Source: Pontederia crassipes
Taxonomy: Eukaryota > Streptophyta > Magnoliopsida > Commelinales > Pontederiaceae
Length of the DNA: 64,000 bases
Assembly (NCBI GenBank): GCA_030549335.1
Contig: CM060196.1
Span: 71,012,139-71,076,138 of the forward strand
Direction of reading: 5' to 3'
Shown here: piece by piece, positions 52,404 through 64,000 of the stretch
Layout: every line of letters begins with the position of its first letter
How positions within the stretch are numbered: position 1 is the stretch's first letter
Notes under the pieces: generated by a model
Databases searched by the model: none
What the model was told of the DNA's origin: nothing
The model's input: only the letters and a program-made list of their open reading frames with translations
Program-made: the position numbers and the translations under genes

Positions 52404-54308
52404 GTCTTAGCTCAGGAACATTCCCCTTTGTCTATCTTGGAACTCCCATCTCATCACGTGCAATTTCGATTCATGATCAACAATTTATTATTGATTACAT
52501 CTCTACCTGTTGGCTGGATGGCATCGTGGCGTCTTCAATCAAGCCAGTAGAGCCACACTTATCAAATCTGTCATGACCTCCATGCCGGTCTATACACTTG
52601 TCTCCACACCCTTAGCCTCTAGCACCCTACATATGTTAGAAAGGCTCTCCCGCTCGTTCCTTTGGGACCCCAAAATAGGTCATCGTTCTGCCCACCTGAT
52701 CATTAGCTGACCAGTGGTTCAACTTCTTTAGGACTTGGAGGCCTCGTCATCCAGAACTTTCGGGTCGTCCGTTTGTCTCTCCTTGCAAAATGTATCATTG
52801 ACCTTCTGAATAGCATTCCAGCTACAGGGGTTCAATTAATCCATTCCAAATATCCCCTTATAGATTTGGCAGCCCAACTCTTGAATACACTGCATATCCA
52901 GCTCCTGGCACTCAATCCTCAAATCATTGCCCGATTTAGGGGGCGGCTACATGAAATCTATTAGTTCCGATATATACACATCCATTCTTCTCGATCCCTA
53001 GGTTTTTGACACACCACTACTCTAGAAACCTACTTTTATCAGTATTGAAGCCAACTTATCAAATCTAATGTTAATCATCTTATCTCTTATAACGCTTGGA
53101 ACATATCCCTTCTGTATACTAGGTTCGGTCCTTCCCTTATCTCGGTTGTTACTCGTCTTCATATCCGGATCTTTGCCAATGATGATGCGTTGGTTTGGGT
53201 TACGGATACTCATGGATGTGCCAACGCTAGCTCAATTTATAATTATATTTTTCGCCACCCTTTACTGACTCGCCCATCTGGCGGACAACTGTGGAAGTTG
53301 TTATGGAAGATTCTAGTACCCTCAAGATACACCTTTTTTATGGAAAAATTTTCACCTTCGTCTTTCTACTTTGGACACCATACTTCTTTTTAACAATAAC
53401 ATAAAGCATTCTTGACCTTTTATGTGACAGTGCACTGGAGACCTATGCGCATATGTTTTTTGAATGCTCAGTTTCCCACCAACTTTGGGCGATTTTCCAG
53501 CATATCCTAGGGTGACCTTCCAATTCGCCTCCTCCACCTAGGTTCCTCAGTACCCGAGGGAGCGAACTTGGATAAACAATCCCACCGTCACTTCCTCTCT
53601 AGTTTTGCCTTTTACCTATGGAAGATTTGGAATCTGTGCAATAACATTCATTTTTCGTTCTAAACATGTTACCATGGATGTCGCTTGGAAAAAAGTTCTG
53701 ACTAGATTTCATGATTATTCTGAGGCCAACGCCCCTGAGGCACCATCACTACCATCACTACCTTCTTTTTTCTGCGCACCCCCAAGACCACAAACGGTCT
53801 AGTGGGAGGCTCAGCCCTAGCATTGGGTGACTCTTCACTCCTATAAGGACTTTTGGAGCGGGAGGAAATAGTTACATCCTACACACCGACAATGATTGTT
53901 ACATCTTTGCAGGCACCTCCTTCCATGTTGTCAACTCCGCCCTCAAAATCGAGGCTCATGCTCTTTTGTTTGGACCACTATCATGAGCTACGAATTCGCT
54001 CTGACTCCGCAGAACTTATTGGCATCCTTAAACATAGCCAACCCTCATGGCATCTCTACATCTACCAACTCTCATGGCATCTCTACATCTACAACATCTT
54101 CGAAGACATTTGGCTCCTTTTAATGCACAATGCGCCTACCTTTATCGTTCTGTTCGCGTCAGATCAATTAGCCGACAGATTATCTTGTCACTTTTGATCG
54201 CACTAACAATTGTGATTTTTTTGGAATGGGTGGCTGACCTTGGGTCTAGCCCTTTATTTAATGATGATTTGATGATTTAACGTAATGAAATATTTTCTTT
54301 AAAAAAAA
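52404..54308 (+). pseudogene. 3' part of an L1-like LINE, copy A
   Basis: Broken plus-strand frames read as the end of a plant LINE: a TFPFVYLGTP-type RT motif at about 52415-52450, SRATLIKSVMTSMPVYTLV (52510-52710), a zf-RVT-like FECSVSHQLWAIF (about 53460-53500), and a degenerate RNase H region (about 53900-54180). It ends in an A-run (54301-54308), as expected of a LINE 3' end. Many stops and frameshifts show it is dead. The upstream part is cut off by the CACTA-like element. Confidence 0.8.
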
Positions 54309-54752
54309 TGGTTCGCTCTCATGCTGAGTAATTGGGTTTGAGAAGTAAAGATGTACGTTAAAGACTCGTCGTATTTCTGTTTCGTTATGCTTCTCTCATC
54401 CATATACTATGTGTCGACAGTGACAAACGTAGTACAAAATGAGATACACATGCACTGAAAGCATGCTCTGCAGCTTCCACATTCCTATGTCGATTTTTTA
54501 TTGTTTCTAAGGAAGCACAGTGGGGGAAGAGAGAGAGAAATGATTGGGTGAATGGACACGCATGGTTGGCACCTAATTTAACCCATTCGAACTCAACGCA
54601 TGACATTAATGCGGAAGTCATAGCAAATAAAACGCTTCCAGCCGCGGAGACTTCTCAAGCTCCCATTTAAATAACCCCAAGCCCTTGCCTCAATGATGAA
54701 CAAACACCACTTACAACAGAGCAGGTACCCAGTCCTGATTGATTGTGTTCTC

Positions 54753-54815
54753 TCTCTCTCTCTCCCCCTCCCTCTCCCTCTCCCTCTCCCTCTCTGTCTC
54801 TCTCTCTCCCCCTGT
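54753..54815 (+). repeat. CT-rich microsatellite in lipase B 5' leader
   Basis: A (TCTC/CCCTCT)n tract in the presumed 5' UTR of copy B that is not present at the equivalent place in copy A (about 46160-46180). Confidence 0.8.
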
Positions 54816-54931
54816 TATACTTCTCCTTCACTCTTCTCAGAGAACCAAGCACAGCAAAGCCTGGGCGCCATCACTCATTCCCTACGTTTCTCTAGCGTTG
54901 AAGGATTCTGATTGTATCGAACAACCAGTCG

Positions 54932-56576
54932 ATGGGACTCCTTGGACTAATGGAGCTCTGCGTGAGCTCCGTAATCCACTTGTTTTGCGGCTTTTACATA
55001 TTTAGCGCCGCCGTCGCGATGGACCTGTCGGAGGCACTTTTCAAGACGAGCAACGCGACTGGGAACCCGACTCTGCAGGAGGAGGACGAGGACAGCGGCA
55101 GGTCGCGACCTCTGGATGGGTTGGTGGTGCCTCCCATAGTACTCGTTCATGGGCTCTTCGGATTTGGCAAAGGGGTAGGCGGGATAATCTATCATCGTTT
55201 ATATACGATTATGAAGCAGCTGCTTGCTCCATCTGTTATTAATGGTGGTACGTACGCAAGTAGTAACATTGACCTCGTTGTTATTGCAGAAGCTCGGAAA
55301 GCTCTCTTACTTTGGCGGCGCCGAGAATAAGGATGAGCATGTCCTTGTCCCAGACTTGGGCTCGTTAACCAGCATGCATGATAGGTATTTCAGCATCCCT
55401 CGCTGCAAAAATACTTGTGTGTGCTACTGTGCTACTAGAATTAATTCTAGGACCATAATTTGACTCGAACAAGCTACTTGATGGTTCAATTTCAGAGCTC
55501 GAGAGCTGTTCTATTACCTGAAGGGTGGGCAGGTGGACTACGGAGAAGAGCACAGCGAGATTTATGGCCATTCGCGGTTCGGAAAAATCTACGATCAAGG
55601 GCACTACCCGCTGTGGGACGAACACCACCCCGTCCACTTCGTTGGGCACTCCGCAGGAGCACAAGTCATCAGAGTTCTGCAGCAGATGCTCCACGACAAG
55701 GCCTTCGAAGGTTACAATGACACCTCGGAGGACTGGGTGCTTAGCGTCACTGCACTGGCCGGCGCTATCAATGGAAGCACAAGAACCTACCTTGAAGGAA
55801 TGATGTAAGTAGTTGATTAATGATCAATTGTTTCTGATTAGTAATTACTTAATTAATAATAATTACTTAACGTGGAATCTTTCTCGATCTCAGGCCCGAC
55901 GATGGAGTGTCCATGAGATCCATCTGCATGCTTCAGATCCTCCGCCTGGGCGTGCTCGTATACGACTGGCTCAACATCGCGTGGCTCAAGAAGTACTACA
56001 ACTTTGGATTCGATCACTTCGAAATGGGGTGGAAGAAGGCGGGCGTGCATGGACTGCTCGATTCGGTGCAAGGGAGTTCAGTCCCGTTCGCTTCCGGCGA
56101 CTGGATCGTCCCCGACCTCACAATTCAGGGCGCCCTCAAGATGAACTCGAGCCTGCGCACGTTCCCCAACACATTCTACTTCAGCTACGCCATGAAGGCG
56201 ACGACCAAGTTCATGGGCTTCACCATTCGCTCCACTATTTTCGGGATACATCCTTTGTTCTTCCTTCGGGTCCTGCAGATGTGCCAGTGGCGACACCCTG
56301 CTGATGCGCCGCCACCGTACAAGGGGTACAGGTGAGTTTATTTATTATGATCTTAATTTCTGCTGCTTCAATGGAATGTACTTAATTGCTTGAAGCATAT
56401 TTTCAAAAGTGCATTCTGACTGACCCATGGAGATTGCAGGGACGAGGATTGGGAAGACAACGACGGGGCGCTCAGCACCAACTGGATGACGCATCCTCGC
56501 TTACCCATGGAGCACCCCAGCCAGTTAGTCCATAATGACTCCGATTGCCACCCCATGCTACCAGGCATTTGGTATG

Positions 56577-56618
<42 letters not shown>

Positions 56619-56832
56619 AACTATTGCCAATGAGCCCATAGATTTTGATTGCTCTTTGATGTTTAGATCTGACATAAATTACGATTTGCGGTGTAGGTAC
56701 TACAAGATTGTCGAGGGTGATCACATCCTTTACATATTTGATCGAGAAAGAGCGGGTTTGAAGTTTGATCTCATCTACGACAACATCTTCAAACGGTGCA
56801 GGAAGCATATTTTCAAAAATGCTCATCGATAG
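54932..56832 (+). CDS. Alpha/beta-hydrolase lipase, copy B
   Basis: Tandem paralogue of 46287-48195 with identical exon structure: 54932-55174, 55290-55384, 55496-55804, 55894-56331, 56440-56571 and 56697-56832, 450 aa. The same signal-like N-terminus, HGLFGFG loop, His-x5-His pair and Ser165-Asp370-His415 triad are present. I noticed three amino-acid differences from copy A: Gly81, Val279 and Arg328. Gly81 is the residue found in related plant proteins, so copy B is the more typical at that position, while Val279 (SSVPF for SSGPF) departs from the relatives I recall. The intron 5 CT run is 8 bp shorter than in copy A. No lesion is seen, so both copies could be active. Confidence 0.92.
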
Positions 56833-57540
56833 CACGCTGAACCAGAAATGGATTCTTTTATTTGTTTATTTTTTTTATTATGCATCAAACTTGGACATCA
56901 GTAAAAAAGTAAATTGAGAAATAGTTGTTTAAAGTAGGAAAAGAATGCTATGCAATACATGATGCATTTTAGAGGTACAACGCTTTCACACGAAGCATGT
57001 CTTTTTGTTTTTCCACTGCTCGGTGAAAGGTTGTTTTTATTGTTTTTTGTAAAATTTTTGTAAATCACAATTCTTTATTTATTTGCTCTCGAAGCAGAAT
57101 TTTTCCAATAAAATCTAATGCATAACTTTTTCCCCACCATTCTTAGTATTGTTTGCACTTCATCCCCTTGAGAATGAGTCTTAATTGGAATCTTTGGTTT
57201 ATTTATTAATTCTTAAACAAATTCCCAAAGATTCAACTGAGTTGATTTCATGACGTTGAAGAGTTGAAGATCAAACAATGAAAAATAAGATGATGTTTGT
57301 TATCATAATACCATATACACACACATATATGGTATAATGGGTGTGTAACACCCTTGTGTGCAATGTCTTGATCGCGCCCGTGGATTTTAGATTGACGGTT
57401 AAGGAAAAAAATGGCTAAAGTGATCATCATGACCGTCCAATTGAAATTGACGGAGCTCAAAATGCTAGAACCAAAATCATTCCGCGCCCAAATTCGTTTC
57501 ATCCGCTCGTTCTAATGTCTTAATCACCTGTGATCTCGTC
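56833..57540. other. Downstream of lipase B, no gene seen
   Basis: Near-identical to 48196-48903, with no gene recognised. It ends at CTCGTC, where copy B departs from copy A. Confidence 0.6.
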
Positions 57541-58733
57541 ATGTGATGCTCTAGGTGACAATCGTTGTTGCCGCGTGCACCCTAGACGACGCTACGATGA
57601 CTCCCCAGCGGTAAGTCATTGGATCGCTTTCTTCTTTTTTATTCTTGTAATTTTTCTATTGATTTGGGGGTTCTATTTCTGATTTGTCTTTCGTCTTCCT
57701 TTTTCTTTTGTGATTCCTCATTTTTCCATCATTGTCCATCCCCTCTATTGTGTGGAATGCCGTGTGGAATGGCCATTCGTGTGCAGCAATCGATGCCCTA
57801 GATGATGACAATGCGGATGCCCTAGACGATGATATTATGGATGTTTGTGATTTTGAGGTTTCATCGATTGCAATCATCTTCCTTTTTTGTAATTCTTGTG
57901 ATTCCGTACATGATTTGGGGGTTCTATTTCTCATTTTCCTTTCCTTTTTCTTTTGTTGATTTCACATTATGTTGTGATTGTCTGGTCATTGTTGTTGTGT
58001 GGAATGTCCGTTGCATTCTTCAATCGATGCGCTAGACAATGACGATGCCCTAGACAATGATAGTGTGGGCATGTTTTTGTGGCTCACTCTTTGGCGTCTC
58101 TATGATTTTGTGGACTGTCAGTTATTGTGATTTGGGGGTTTCATTCTTTGTCATCTTGCCACCATGTGAACGGATTTGTTTTTCTTATTTCATTAACCTA
58201 ATGTCTTTTTTTTGTACTCCGCTGATATTGCCCCCAAGATCGCTGGCCGCTTGTTCCTCTCGCATTACTTTTTTCTCCCTATGATTGTTTCTATGCTTAA
58301 CGTGTCGCCTTCTCTAACCTCAACAACAATAAAATTTTGCCTTGAAGTTCTCTATTTTTTTTTTGTTATGCTAATTTTTCTAACTTAATGTTGGATTAGA
58401 TATGTTTATCGTTCTAGCTGATAAAGCTAGGACATGAATTGTAAAGTTTACATGTGCAATATCTAAGATTAGATATGTAAGGTTCCAGCTTAAAATGTTT
58501 ACACTTACATACAAGTCTATATTGAATTGTCTTATTTGAGTGTTAGGACATGACTTTTCCTAAAAGCTACTACAAACAAGAAGTTGCGATAAAAACTTCT
58601 TGGACCGAACGGAATCCTGGTAGGAGATTTTATGTGTGTCGACGCTATGTGGTGAGCTTTTATACATACTTAAGACATTTAATTCCATTCAACTATTATT
58701 TGCATCAAAAGTCTAATTTGAGTGCATTCTTTC
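57541..58733 (+). pseudogene. Copy-B-specific block with GRF zinc-finger fragment
   Basis: 1,193 bp with no counterpart in copy A. The first part repeats words such as GATGCCCTAGACGATGA (about 57800-58050) and T-rich intron-like sequence. At 58550-58655 the plus strand reads AIKTSWTERNPGRRFYVCRR, the core of a plant GRF-type zinc finger. The first Cys pair is lost (SYYKQE), so the finger is degenerate. GRF fingers bind single-stranded nucleic acid in other proteins. I see no inverted ends or target duplication. It may be a captured gene fragment, or ancestral sequence deleted from copy A at a TC microhomology. Confidence 0.65.
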
Positions 58734-60309
58734 TTTTGGCAACCCGGGGCATGTCATTACTTCAAATGGTTGGATTCTTAATTCAGACATCGACCTAAGG
58801 AAGTGATAAATGAATTATTATAGAGGATTAATGCATCCAAAGTCAAAGTTTGAAATTTAGCTAGAGTTGAAGCCGCATACCTATCGCCGACAGGGGGGAG
58901 AAGAGGAGGGGGCAGCCCCGTCATTGTTCTTTAAATTTTTTTATTATAACAATAACATGCCATGCGAGATGTTTAGACATGTGAAGGAGAGAGAAAGGAA
59001 TTACTTGCCATGTCAAAGAGCTACATGCGTGGAGGAGAGAGAAAATCATCACTTGGACACCATGTCGATATCATGACCGAGAAATCACCAATCAGAGGTT
59101 AAAAAGATAGCTGGTGAAATGACTTAACAGATGAAGAATAGTCTTATTATAATGTGAAGTTTGAAGGTAGCGTTGGGAAAGTGTTCATAGTTGGAGGATA
59201 TTTAGTGAAATTTATCCATGTGCTATTCACACTATATTTTATAACTTATGTACTAGAGCTAATTTAGTTCATCAATGTGCTAGAATTTAGTCGTAATAAA
59301 CAAGGGTACTTCAACTATTTTTTATGATTTTCTGCATTGATGTGCTTGAGTTGCTTTAATTGAAGGAAGAACAGTAATGAGTTAAGAAGTTATTCAACAT
59401 TCCTTAAGTGTTATGTCCAAGGCTCAAATTTTCTGCAATTCACCTTGCAAGAAACAAAAAAAGTACTTTTTGGAGAGATGACCTTGCAAACAAAAATTGT
59501 GTAGACTGCGATCTATTTGGGCAAATTAAGATGCTACTATTAGACACTCTAGATCCTAGTTGATCTTTCTCTGCAAGAGTACTGTAGTTTCCTAGACTAT
59601 TATTATTAGCCAACCTCAAATCTCTTCACTCTTTGAACCAGGAATTGTTTTGCTGCAAACAAAAAAAAAGACTTAGAAGGCCCATATTTTTTTCAGCTAC
59701 ATAACATTTTTCTAACAAGCATGCTTCGTCCACCTGGGGCGCTCCAATCTACCAAACTTCTCTATCTATGATGCAATAGCTTGATGATCCAAAACTTAAT
59801 AGCCGGCTTCCATGACAGCAACTTCCAAGCATTATGTGTTTCTAACAATGCCATTATGATAATTAGTTCATTAAAAATCCATCAAGGTGAATATGATAAT
59901 TAACAAAATGCATGAGGATCCTGAAGCATTGAGGGATGCCAAAGGTAAAAGATAAAAGGAAAGTGGATAGCAAAAAGAGAAAGAAAAGGAAGCAGAGCTA
60001 GCAAACATCAATTGCACATCATTTGATAACATAAGAACTGGTCAATACAATACAAAGAATAACTTTGAATAACATTCAATTCCCATCGATGGAAAAAATA
60101 TGAATTACCATTTGTTTTCATTTGAAAAAAAGGTACATAATATTTTCATTTTGTTTTCATTTTTCTGACACTTTTGATATATGACAATAATATTTTCGCA
60201 CATAGAAACATGTCATACATATTGTAGTATTTATATGCATCTTCGGTAAAATTATATTGAATGTCAATCTAGTATTTATAGATAAAATTATATCATCTAT
60301 ATAATATTA
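58734..60309. other. Spacer in copy B, no gene seen
   Basis: Near-identical to about 48904-50489, AT-rich with no recognised gene. Confidence 0.55.
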
Positions 60310-62224
60310 AAATACTAGTTACCAGCAGGTTCATCCTTAGAAATCCGTCGATACTACCGAAGGTTCAACCCGTCGGTAATAATAATATTAAAAATATTAT
60401 TTATATATTCTACATTATATTATATATATAATATTCCAATAATTTTTACCGACGGTTCTATCCTTCGGTATTACTGAAAGGTAGAAAACCGTCGGTATAA
60501 CCAAAGGCCTAACCCGTGGGTAACAATAATAATAAAATATTACTCATATATTTTATATTATATTATATCATATATACAATATTATAATAATATTATATAT
60601 AGAATATTATAATTAAACATTAATAATATTATTTATTATCAATATTTATAATATAATATTATTATTAAACATTAATAATGTATTGATATATATATGACTA
60701 AAAACATTGTTAATACAATATTATATTATAAAAAAATGGAAGATAGATATGTATTATATTCTAAACATTTATAATAAATTATTATTTGATTACCGACGGG
60801 TATTTCCTTCGAAATTACCGAAGGATTTGAAATCCGTCGATAATTTCGAAGAAAATACTCGTCAGTAATTAAAATAATATTATTTATTATCAATTTTTAT
60901 TGTACATATCTATCTTTCTACGTGTTTATACATTCTTTTCTTAATTCATTAATAAATATTATGATTAAATAAGTTATCTTTATTTTTTATTTTCTCATAA
61001 AACATCTTTTTACTCATTTTTCCTTTTAATATATTTATAGATATAGAATATAGATTATAGATAAATTTAGAATATAAAATTGATAAATATTTCTTGTAAT
61101 AAGATAATAAAGATTAAATTGACATTTCACAATTAATAAAAAGTAACCTAATAAATTATATTTATAACTAATTTTATAAATAATGATGAACCTTTTTATA
61201 AATCACAAATGACCCATAAATTTATAGTAGTAATGCTAATGTATATATAGTAATAATGTTAATCAATATGTGTGTGTACTATCCATATTATATATCTTAA
61301 TATTATCATTAGATATAATTGGATAAGGAATAAATTTATAAATGTATTTTTTGAAAATAAATATTTTTTTACGCATAAGAGGTAATCCATAAATGTATAC
61401 TTATGATTAAAATTAATTTATATTAATTTAAAATTTGTTATATTGGTTATATCTTGGATAGGAAGTGAACATATTTTAATTTTATTAAAACTCTTCTATA
61501 TCATATTCTAATTTATTTATAATCTATATTCTATACCTATAAATATATTAAAGGAAATGAGTAAAAAGATAAAATATCAAAGACCATTATGAGAAAATGA
61601 AAAATAATGATAATTTATTTAATATGCTATATTATATTAATGCATCAAGAAAAGAATAAAAGTAAATGTAAGAAATATGCATAATATTATATTATAAACA
61701 TTACTAATAAATTATTATGTTAATTATTGATGGGCTTAACCTTCGAAATTACTGAGGGATATTAATCCGTCGGTAATTTCGAAGGCTAGGTCCATCGGTA
61801 AGTATTATAATAAAATATTAAGCATATATTAATATCAAATTACATATATATTATTATAAAAATTAATTATCGATGGTCCTAGCCTTCGGAATCACCGACC
61901 TCGATAATTCTGAAGGCTAGACTCATCAGTAATTTTAATAATAAAATATTAAACATATACTTGTATTATATCACATATATATTATTATAAAGATAATTAT
62001 CGATGAGTCTAGCCTTCGTAATTACCGATAGATTTATATTCTTCAGTAATTCTGAAGGATATGCCTGTCAATAATGTACTGACGAGTATTTTACATTTAT
62101 AATAGTGAAGGATATTTTGACCCTTGAAATTTTGTAAGGTTTTATCTGTCCGTCGCAAATGCCGTCGAGAAATGCGAAGGATTCTTGTAACGTTCCGTCG
62201 CAAATTAACAATTTTCTTGTAGTG
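60310..62224. mobile_element. CACTA-like element remnant with CCGACGG hairpins, copy B
   Basis: Equivalent of 50490-52403 with the same hairpins. The right terminus is the intact TTTTCTTGTAGTG (62212-62224), supporting the CACTA assignment. The following GTC would be the 3-bp target duplication, but no left end was found to test it. Confidence 0.72.
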
Positions 62225-64000
62225 GTCTTAGCTAAGGAACATTCCCCTTTGTCTATCTTGGAACTCCCATCTCATCACGTGCAATTTCGATTCATGATCA
62301 ACAATTTATTATTGATTACATCTCTACCTGTTGGCTGGATGGCATCGTGGCGTCTTCAATCAAGCCAGTAGAGCCACACTTATCAAATCTGTCATGACCT
62401 CCATGCCGGTCTATACACTTGTCTCCACACCCTTAGCCTCTAGCACCCTACATACGTTAGAAAGGCTCTCCCGCTCGTTCCTTTGGGACCCCAAAATAGG
62501 TCATCGTTCTGCCCACCTGATCATTAGCTGACCAGTGGTTCAACTTCTTTAGGACTTGGAGGCCTCGTCATCCAGAACTTCTGGGTCGTCCGTTTGTCTC
62601 TCCTTGCAAAATGTATCATTGACCTTCTGAATAGCATTCCAGCTACAGGGGTTCAATTAATCCATTCCAAATATCCCCTTATAGATTTGGCAGCCCAACT
62701 CTTGAATACACTGCATATCCAGCTCCTGGCACTCAATCCTCAAATCATTGCCCGATTTAGGGGGCGGCTTCATGAAATCTATTAGTTCCGATATATACAC
62801 GTCCATTCTTCTCGATCCCTAGGTTTTTGACACACCACTACTCTAGAAACCTACTTTTATCAGTATTGATGCCATCTTATCAAATCTAATGTTAATCATC
62901 TTATCTCTTATGATGCTTGGAACATATCCCTTATGTATACTAGGTTCGGTACTTCCCTTATCTCGGTTGTTACTCGTCTTCATATCCCGATCTTTGCCAA
63001 TGATGATGCGTGGGTTTAGGTGACGGATACTCAGGATGTGCCAACGCTAGCTCAATTTATAATTATGTTTTTCGCCACCCTTTACTGCCTCGCCCATCTG
63101 GCGGACAACTGTGGAAGTTGTTATGGAAGATTCTAGTACCCTCAAGATACACCTTTTTTATGGAAAAATTTTCACCTTCGTCTTTCTACTTTGGACACCA
63201 TACTTCTTTTTAACAATAACATAAAGCATTCTTGACCTTTTATGTGACAGTGCACTGGAGACCTATGCGCATATGTTTTTTGAATGCTCAGTTTCCCACC
63301 AACTTTGGGCGATTTTCCAGCATATCCTGGGTGACCTTCCAATTCGCCTCCTCCACCTAGGTTCCTCAGTACCCGAGGGAGCGAACTTGGATAAACAATC
63401 CCACCATCACTTCCTCTCTAGTTTTGCCTTTTACCTATGGGAGATTTGGAATCTGTGCAATAACATTCATTTTCCGTTCTAAACATGTTACCATGGATGT
63501 CGCTTGGCAAAAAGTTCTGACTAGATTTCATTATTATTCTAAGGGCAACGCCCCTGAGGCACCATCACTATCTTCTTTTTCTGCGCACCCCCAAGACCCC
63601 AAACGGTCCGGTGGGAGGCTCAGCCCTAGCATTGGGTGACTCTTCACTCCTATAAGGACTTTTGGGGCGGGAGGAAATAGTTACATCCTACACACCGACA
63701 ATGATTGTTACATCTTTGCAGGCACCTCCTTCCATGTTGTCAACTCCGCCCTCGAAATCGAGGCTCATGCTCTTTTGTTTGGACTACTATCATGAGCTAC
63801 GAATTCGCTCTGACTCCGCAAAACTTATTGGCATCCTTAAACATAGCAAACCCTCATGGCATCTCTACATCTACAACATCTTCGAAGACATTTGGCTCCT
63901 TTTAATGCACAATGCGCCTACATTTATCGTTTTGTTCGCGTCGGATCAATTAGCCGACAGATTATCTTGTCACTTCTGATCGCACTAACAATTGTGAATT
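62225..64000 (+). pseudogene. 3' part of an L1-like LINE, copy B (cut by window end)
   Basis: Equivalent of 52404-54308, with the same RT-end, zf-RVT (FECSVSHQLWAIFQHILGDL at about 63276-63340) and RNase H remnants. The zf-RVT frame is open slightly longer here than in copy A because a single-base indel near 63329 differs between the copies. Confidence 0.8.

Larger units (their letters stand above)
45902..54308. repeat. Segmental duplication, copy A
   Basis: This is the first copy of a segment carrying a lipase gene, AT-rich DNA with hairpins and a LINE 3' part. It corresponds to 54521-64000. From about 46275 onwards the copies differ by only rare substitutions, short microsatellite length changes and one 1.19-kb presence/absence block (48906 against 57541-58733). 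Confidence 0.92.
54521..64000. repeat. Segmental duplication, copy B (runs off window)
   Basis: Second copy of 45902-54308, starting near GGGGGAAGAGAGAG and still matching at the window end (inside the LINE, about 110 bp before its expected A-tail). About 210 bp of unique sequence (54309-54520) separates the copies. Confidence 0.92.

Overview
This is nuclear DNA from a flowering plant. Three intron-containing gene families are recognisable by plant-type proteins with GT-AG introns: a poly(U)-specific endoribonuclease (EndoU/XendoU), a plastid beta-amylase of the BAM3 type, and a lipase present as two tandem copies. The rest is AT-rich intergenic DNA loaded with plant transposable elements. 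The very GC-rich first and last exons of the beta-amylase beside AT-rich introns lean towards a monocot, but the species cannot be fixed from the sequence.

Layout. 1-3911 is AT-rich sequence with no gene seen. 3912-12466 is a minus-strand Ty3/gypsy chromovirus with two long LTRs and a broken gag-pol. 14880-18069 is the EndoU gene (6 exons, about 409 aa). 18917-20038 holds two MITEs, one palindrome sitting in a TA microsatellite and one hAT-like element with a near-perfect 8-bp target duplication. 24103-28171 is the BAM3-type beta-amylase (4 exons, about 558 aa). 28603-40826 is the minus-strand wreck of a receptor-like cytoplasmic kinase (RLCK-VII/PBL type). It is broken by stop codons, an 8-bp duplication, a deletion of about 10 bp in the catalytic loop, a plastid rpoC1 fragment inside an exon, and a 6.3-kb MITE-copia-MITE block in the last exon. 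37217-41533 also carries several foldback elements. 41538-45933 has a putative LTR and primer-binding site followed by a 1.92-kb tandem duplication containing a 27-bp minisatellite.

From about 45902 to the right edge the window consists of two copies of a segment of about 8.4-9.5 kb. Each copy carries a lipase gene (46287-48195 and 54932-56832, 6 exons, 450 aa), then AT-rich DNA with CCGACGG hairpins ending in a CACTA-type terminus, then the 3' part of an L1-like LINE. The second copy runs off the window and carries 1.2 kb absent from the first, including a degenerate GRF zinc-finger fragment.

The genes do not form a pathway. EndoU (RNA cleavage), BAM3 (maltose release from starch in plastids) and the lipases (acyl-ester hydrolysis) are ordinary housekeeping or metabolic genes. 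I found no convincing new biological system. The most informative parts are structural: the layered kinase pseudogene with its nested insertions, the very young lipase duplication with a sharply more divergent 5' end, and the tandem block whose duplication ends in the lipase upstream region.
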